Positions 58,433-64,000 of a stretch of DNA of 64,000 nucleotides are shown piece by piece; the first letter of the stretch is position 1, and each line of letters begins with the position of its first letter. The DNA is from Panorpa germanica (taxonomy: Eukaryota > Arthropoda > Insecta > Mecoptera > Panorpidae). The stretch spans positions 11,470,001 through 11,534,000 of the forward strand of contig OY783209.1 of the NCBI GenBank assembly GCA_963678705.1, written 5' to 3'. The notes below the pieces were generated by a model. The model worked only from the letters and a program-made list of their open reading frames with translations. It did no database searches and had not been told where the DNA came from. Position numbers and translations under genes: made by a program.

Positions 58433-59059
58433 AATGGGCTTGTGTCCTCATTTTTTAGTGGTCGATTTTTCAATTGTTGATTGAAATTGATGTTAATAAA
58501 TGTGTATTGTCGTGTCTATTTTATTAAATATCTAAATATTGACGGAGATATAGCAATTAAAAGTTTGAATTGTAGTTTTAGCGCTAGAAATGGTCGAACG
58601 TGAAATGCATTGTATACGTCAGTTATTTGTTGAGTAGGTCAGTGCTGTGGTAATGTTTTGTACCCGTTGGTAGTCAAATAATCAAGTCAAGTCAAAGAAT
58701 AATAAATTTTTATTTTATTTAACCCTGCTAAGGCAGACACAATATTGAAATTCGATTATTCCTTGAAATAGCTGTAAATAATATTTGATATTTTGATATA
58801 TAAATACATATAGCAGAGATTTATGAGCTGTAAGGTTGGTAACATTACACAAGGATTGTGATGTCACATGCACTTGGAATGTGTACAACGTTGAATCCCT
58901 TTAATAATTAAAGAGACAAAATGACTTTTTTAATTGTTAATATTTCTTAACATATAAGGAGTTATTAAAAAATAATTGAACATTTGAGGTTCTAGTAACC
59001 CACTTTATCAATATATAGTACACTTTTATAGAAATTAAGACATAGGACACAAGCCCATT
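58433..59059 (+). mobile_element. Family A MITE, copy 8 (complete)
   Basis: A 627 bp copy with perfect ends. The flanks ATTAC and TAGAA have no direct repeat. A small deletion removes GGCCATATTTGTATG after the AGCGCT core, and the near-palindrome is disrupted. Confidence 0.93.
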
Positions 59060-62000
59060 TAGAAACAGTTGCACTAATGTATGTACTGTTCGGATATATC
59101 ATCGGAAATAGATCGATCTACGAATAACCGTTTTTAACATTTCCTTGCAGCGACGACTGATCGTCCACGATTTATTAATGCGTTTTATGCAAGCAGTGCG
59201 AACCTGTGTACACTTACTGTCATAAAAGTAGTATTTTTAAATAAACTCGTAATGTTCTGAAATCTGCATAGTATGAATCAACTAGTTAAAAATCTAATAA
59301 CAAAATATATTCGTGTTTATATTTTAAGACATTGGCACTCGTCCAACTAAAGCGAACGCGAACGCGAACGAGAACTCGATAAATACATAACACTCACATT
59401 TTAAGCTACATTTTCCCTAAAAAGAATAATTTACTTTCCTTAACAATCTCTCTTTTGTTTTTCTTCTAATATAATTTTTCACGAGTCTTAAAAAATTATA
59501 TATTTTTGATGTTTTTTTTAATTTATTTCTATAACTTCTTCATGCTGTTAACATATAAATTATATAGAAGGGAGGGAGCGAGAGTAGAGGGAAATGTTAC
59601 GGGGTTTCTATTTTGTATAACATAAAAAATGAGTATAATATTTATATGTATAGAATATTACGCAAAAGGAATATATAGAAGCTATATTTTACTTTAGAGG
59701 TTTAGTGGGAAAATGGTGATAAACCACTTGATTAAAATCGATATCTTTCTATCGATACATGATGTTTCGATTATTATATTTTAATATTTTACTCATAGGA
59801 AAAAGTATATCTCGACATTAAGTATAAAACGTTAATTTTTGAGACTGTGATATCTATTTAGTAAGTTTATCTCGGCAAATTAAACACCTCCCTCTATATG
59901 ATTATGTATATCAATGTAGAGGCAGGCCCGTTAGCACGTGATAGAGATATACATATAGTCAAGATCTTCATCCTTACACATGCTCTCTCTCTATTATACT
60001 AAATTTTCGGGAAACCAAAAAAAATTGGTTAAGAACGTAATTTTAAAACCGATTCCAATGCCTAGTTTTGATAAATAAGAGTCCGATTATAGGCGACGAT
60101 ATTTATCAAAACCATTTTCTTTCTGTGCTCATCACTAGCAGAGGTTTCATATATACATGTTCCTATATACATTGTATATACAAAAGTATAGCTCAATGTA
60201 AAATCCAGAGGGTTGTTGCTTTTGAAACCCGATAAGGTTAGGTAAAAATCACCGATGGTTGGAAATGGCAACGTACATACAAGTGCTGATGTTGAGTACA
60301 CTCAATGTAAAAAGCTATAGACACAGTTAAATAAATTCAAATTGTTTTACAACATCAATATGCTGAATTATATTTTTATATGAAATAAAATACATAAAAA
60401 ATCTGTGATAAGCCATTTTGTATAAAAATAGAATATGAAAATAACAAGGCACATTGCAATCTATTTGAAAACACGTGGGTTTAGACGGTAACATTTAAGA
60501 TATTATTAAGAAAACTATAAATAGAAAAAACTAAATCTTTAAATACTTTCAATCACTTGAAATATTTTTAGATCTATAAAGTTATTATGTTATTTTTAGC
60601 GTATTTATTTATACGTGTATTATTATATACAATGGCCTCGAGATATATGTAGTCGTATCGGCGTATAGACCTGTCGTTTTAATTTAATAAATGACAATTT
60701 AATTGAGCAACAGGTGAATAAAACCATTAATTACGATTCTGTAATTTGTATTTACAATTAGTAAGTTTATTTTATTGATGTCAATTTCATTATACTTCGC
60801 TAAAATAACGGTGAGATGTTTCTTATTTATTTCTCTCTTAATTATTTAAATACAAAAAGGTTACTTCTTATTGGAACACCCTATGCTAAGCTAAAAAAAA
60901 TTACAAAATATAAAAAATCAAATTTATGACTTATCTTTCTTTTTCTTTTCAAAATCCTAACTGAAATATTTTTGACAGAAGACTGTAATAAAATATATGG
61001 ATAGATTTCTTTTTATTTATTTTTTATATATAAAAATGTGAACCTTTAAACTCTTAGGAGTATAACAATCCGGTTAGTAACCTACAGAGGTTGAAATGGT
61101 GTCGTAATACTTCCATGGTATCGTATTACTGCAGCTCAGATATGTCAAAGGCATTAATTTATGGGGCCTAACCAATTTATTAATGTGAAACCGAAGGAGA
61201 GAATTGAAAAGTTTGAAAGAGATAAACATATTTTATATTTTTTACTAACTGTTTCTATGCATATGCACTTATATCAGATTGTGTTAAGGTTGTTCCAGCA
61301 TGAAACTAGCCCTGTGTCTAACTCTAGCTCGCTACTGTTGTATATCAATAAAATATATTTTTTTATAATAATTTTTTTTTATTATTTATCACTAGAAACC
61401 GCCAGTTTGCCATAACTGCTATAATGAAACTGTATGCACAAACATTGTACACAATATATAAGAGAGATGTAGTTTTGCATGTGTTTGTGGAATATGGGAT
61501 TTAAATTTTATTTTTTAAGTCACATGATTCGGAAGGTCACGTGTACAGGTAGTTAGTTCATTTAGCACTTTTTTACTGACGTATTGTACACACCACATTA
61601 TTTGACTTTTAAAATTTACAATAATGGAGGATTTTAAAAACAGAATAATCAATTATTTGAAAGCAGTTTTCTCATTATTTTTATGAAAAAGTAAGATACT
61701 CGTAGAAAGAAAGCCGAATGGCCTTAGATAACTGACCTGGGTTGAGACTTTAAAACGCGGTAAACACAAGTGTGAACAACGTGAAGCAGACTGCATTCTA
61801 GCTACACCAAGACACAAAGATTATGTGCACGTCCACTTAATGCAGTAATGCGATCTAATGCGATAAATCAATTTATTTCGTTTAGAGCACTTTACTGCGA
61901 ACATCCTGACAATACCAGCCTGTCCATACCGTCCATGTCAGCCCTACAGCTAGAGCTCGAACTACGAAATGAACTGTCGGATCCGATTCAATTGGATTGG

Positions 62001-62563
62001 ACACTGCTCAGGGCAACGAACACTTCAAGGCCAATTCATTCCATTTATAACAATTTCATTTCAAATATACATTCCAATACCCTTTTTTTTAAATGTTTAA
62101 ATTTTTTTAACATGCTAATTTAATATATGGCGAAACTGGTTGCCGATTGATTATGTCATGACTCATTAATTCTTTGGAGATACACCGAAATAGAAATTAA
62201 TAGATAATTGGTAATAATACCGCTAATTACTAATTGAAATTGAGTTTTGAATTTTATGTAATAATAAATTATTTCACAGAAGCGTTCGTAGAAGCCTCTC
62301 CCCCCCTCCACGCAATGTTAACGTCAACGACAATTAAATTTTAACCTTCACAATTAGTTGACATCATAATTTTCGTGGTAATGTTTTTAGGTCGTTAAAC
62401 AAATGTTGGATTTTGCATTTATCTTTTGTAACTTCTGATCTAATTTTAGAAAACACAAGTACGAAGAAGTTAAACTTTTAGTCAGCTGGTGAAGAAAACT
62501 TGTTGCGAGATTCTGATTTTAAGACAAATACTCGTATAAAACAATAAACACTTTTAATAACTT
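59060..62563. other. Long stretch without recognised features
   Basis: AT-rich throughout. A CGAACG run (AGCGAACGCGAACGCGAACG, 59351-59370) stands out. The open frames (60062-60301 minus, 61161-61415 plus, 61848-62123 plus) contain no recognisable motif. The last has a more balanced composition at 61880-62040. Confidence 0.5.
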
Positions 62564-63099
62564 TAAGTATCATTCCCACTCACTGCTTTAATTTAATTTT
62601 GTATTTTGTATTAAATTTAAATTGTTTACCATATTGCAATACGCGTAGTCATTCACAGTACCATTTTTAATTTAAATTATTTTTTAAGTTTTCTTAGTTT
62701 TTTTAAAACCTTACAAGGTCCAATGTCTTAAATTAAAAATATTAAATTAAGAAAAACTATATTATATTATAACCTCCAAAATGTGACAATCTGTCAAAAT
62801 GCAGTAGGATTTACTTTTAAAAGAAGTTTAATGTCAGTTTTTGAAAAATATAGAAGTGAAAACAATTTCTTTGACTAATTGTTATTAAAAATAACAATTT
62901 TAATTATTTCACATTTAATTTTGTCGAACTGTCAAAATGTATATTACTAACGATACATAGGCATCTACTAAATTAACTAAACTTAAATTAAAACACGAAT
63001 GTGAAAAGGAATGCTTAAACGAAAACCTGAAATGTAGATTACAATATTAAATAAAAACAGTAAATTACATATCAAAACAGTGAGTGGGAATGAGGCTTT
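62564..63099 (+). mobile_element. Family C MITE, copy 3 (longest)
   Basis: A ~536 bp copy from AAGTATCATTCCCACTCACT to AGTGAGTGGGAATGAGGCTT. It retains an interior segment near 62940-62980 (ACTAACGATACATAGGCATC) that copy 2 has lost but copy 1 keeps, so it is near the full-length form. Confidence 0.88.
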
Positions 63100-63617
63100 A
63101 TTCTCTAACTAGATATATTTCAGTTAAGTGTTTTATAAAATGTGTTATTCATTTTAAATTAGTTAACACGTTTCGATGCGTTGATAAATAAATTGATTCT
63201 GTCAAGTAACTATTTGTTTAAACATTTTTTCAAGCTTCCATATTGACTGGATGCCAAAATGTTTATATAAAAAATTATTGCATAATTATAATTAGACTGT
63301 TCATAGAGTATGTAAACCGGAGCCGACACAGTATATTAAGAGGGCCTGATTGCAAATAACGTGTCATTATTACACACTTTTAATTATTTAGAATTCCGAA
63401 AAGATTGAAATATTATTAATAATTTTTAGATAACTGTGGATAATAAGAATATTCGGTTATTTAGAGTATGTCTCGATTTTTTAAAAAAAATATTAGATGA
63501 CTGTTTTAAGACAGAAAACACAAATGCGTTATTGAATTAATTGAAATTTCCATAATATTGTTCTTCTGTAACAATATGCATTTGAGCAAAGTAAATAATT
63601 TTCTACGAAATTGATCC
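63100..63617. other. Unassigned AT-rich DNA
   Basis: No gene or repeat was recognised. Confidence 0.5.
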
Positions 63618-64000
63618 AATGGGCTTGTGTCCTCATTTTTTAATGGTCGATTTTTCAATTGTAGATTGAAATTGATGTTAATAAATGTGTATTGACGTGC
63701 CTATTTTATTAAATATCTAAATATAGACGGAGATATAACAATTAAAAGTTTGAATTGTAGTTTCAGCGCTAGAAATGGTCGGCCATATTTGTATGACGTG
63801 AAATGCATTTTATCGTCAGGTATTTGTTGAGTAGGTCAGTGCTGTGGTAATGTTTTGTAGCTGTTGGTAATCGAAATAATCAAGTCAAATCAAAGAATAA
63901 TAAGTTTTTATTTTATTTAACCCTGCTAAGGCAGACATAATATTGAAATTTGAGTGTTCCTTGAAATAGCTGTAAATAATATTTGATATTTTGATATATA
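63618..64000 (+). mobile_element. Family A MITE, copy 9 (cut by window end)
   Basis: Forward copy with an intact left terminus, running off the window inside the GATATTTTGATATATA segment. It shares the ATCGAAATAATC variant with the copy at 3095. Confidence 0.9.

Noticed and set aside
61848-62123. 91-residue frame near the end of the featureless stretch
   Set aside because: No motif or splice context was seen, and its last third is AT-driven low-complexity sequence.

Overview
This window looks like intergenic or intronic DNA from an insect nuclear genome. The base composition is strongly AT-rich. I see no multi-exon gene, rRNA, tRNA, operon or CRISPR array. The insect assignment rests on an irritans-type mariner remnant, decayed ends of a Jockey/CR1-like LINE of a kind familiar from insects, insect-style Helitron termini, and many short inverted-repeat elements. 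The order cannot be fixed from the sequence alone.

What fills the window is a bed of mostly non-autonomous transposons. By comparing segments within the window I could delimit about ten repeat families. Family A (about 0.64 kb, ends AATGGGCTTGTGTCC / GGACACAAGCCCATT, no visible target duplication) has twelve copies or fragments and covers roughly 9% of the window. Family B is a ~215 bp MITE with ends rich in GGCGGCGACTC. Family C is a ~0.46-0.54 kb element with CATTCCCACTCACTG ends. Families D, G and I are flanked by TTAA, and G has piggyBac-type CCC/GGG termini. Families E and F are flanked by TTA/TAA, as in PIF/Harbinger. Family H and a single element at 45.6 kb start with CAG and have near-perfect 8-bp duplications, as in hAT. 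K is a ~0.8 kb element with TATTCTGTAA ends.

Layout: 0-4 kb has A, E, A; 4.4 kb has a GC-rich possible exon on the minus strand; 4.7-7.4 kb is featureless AT-rich DNA; 7.4-13.4 kb has A, G, A and H; 14.3-20.3 kb has three LINE fragments, an E element, a GC-rich island at 15.2 kb, a B element and a divergent A; 21-25 kb has I, D and a duplicated E-containing segment; 26-33 kb has A, H, a Helitron end, E copies and a perfect 54-bp inverted repeat; 33.6-39.9 kb has F, A, D, mariner and C; 40.8-48.3 kb has K, G, A, the hAT-like element with a 66-bp A insertion, and F; 48.9-59.1 kb has I, C, H, a Helitron, B, I, D and A; 59-62.5 kb is featureless; the window closes with C and A.

No set of genes here works together. 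The interest is in transposon biology: elements without target duplications, insertions flanked by 44- and 63-bp direct repeats, nested insertions, conserved bZIP-like palindromes carried by family A, and small reading frames kept open in several copies of families F, H and I.
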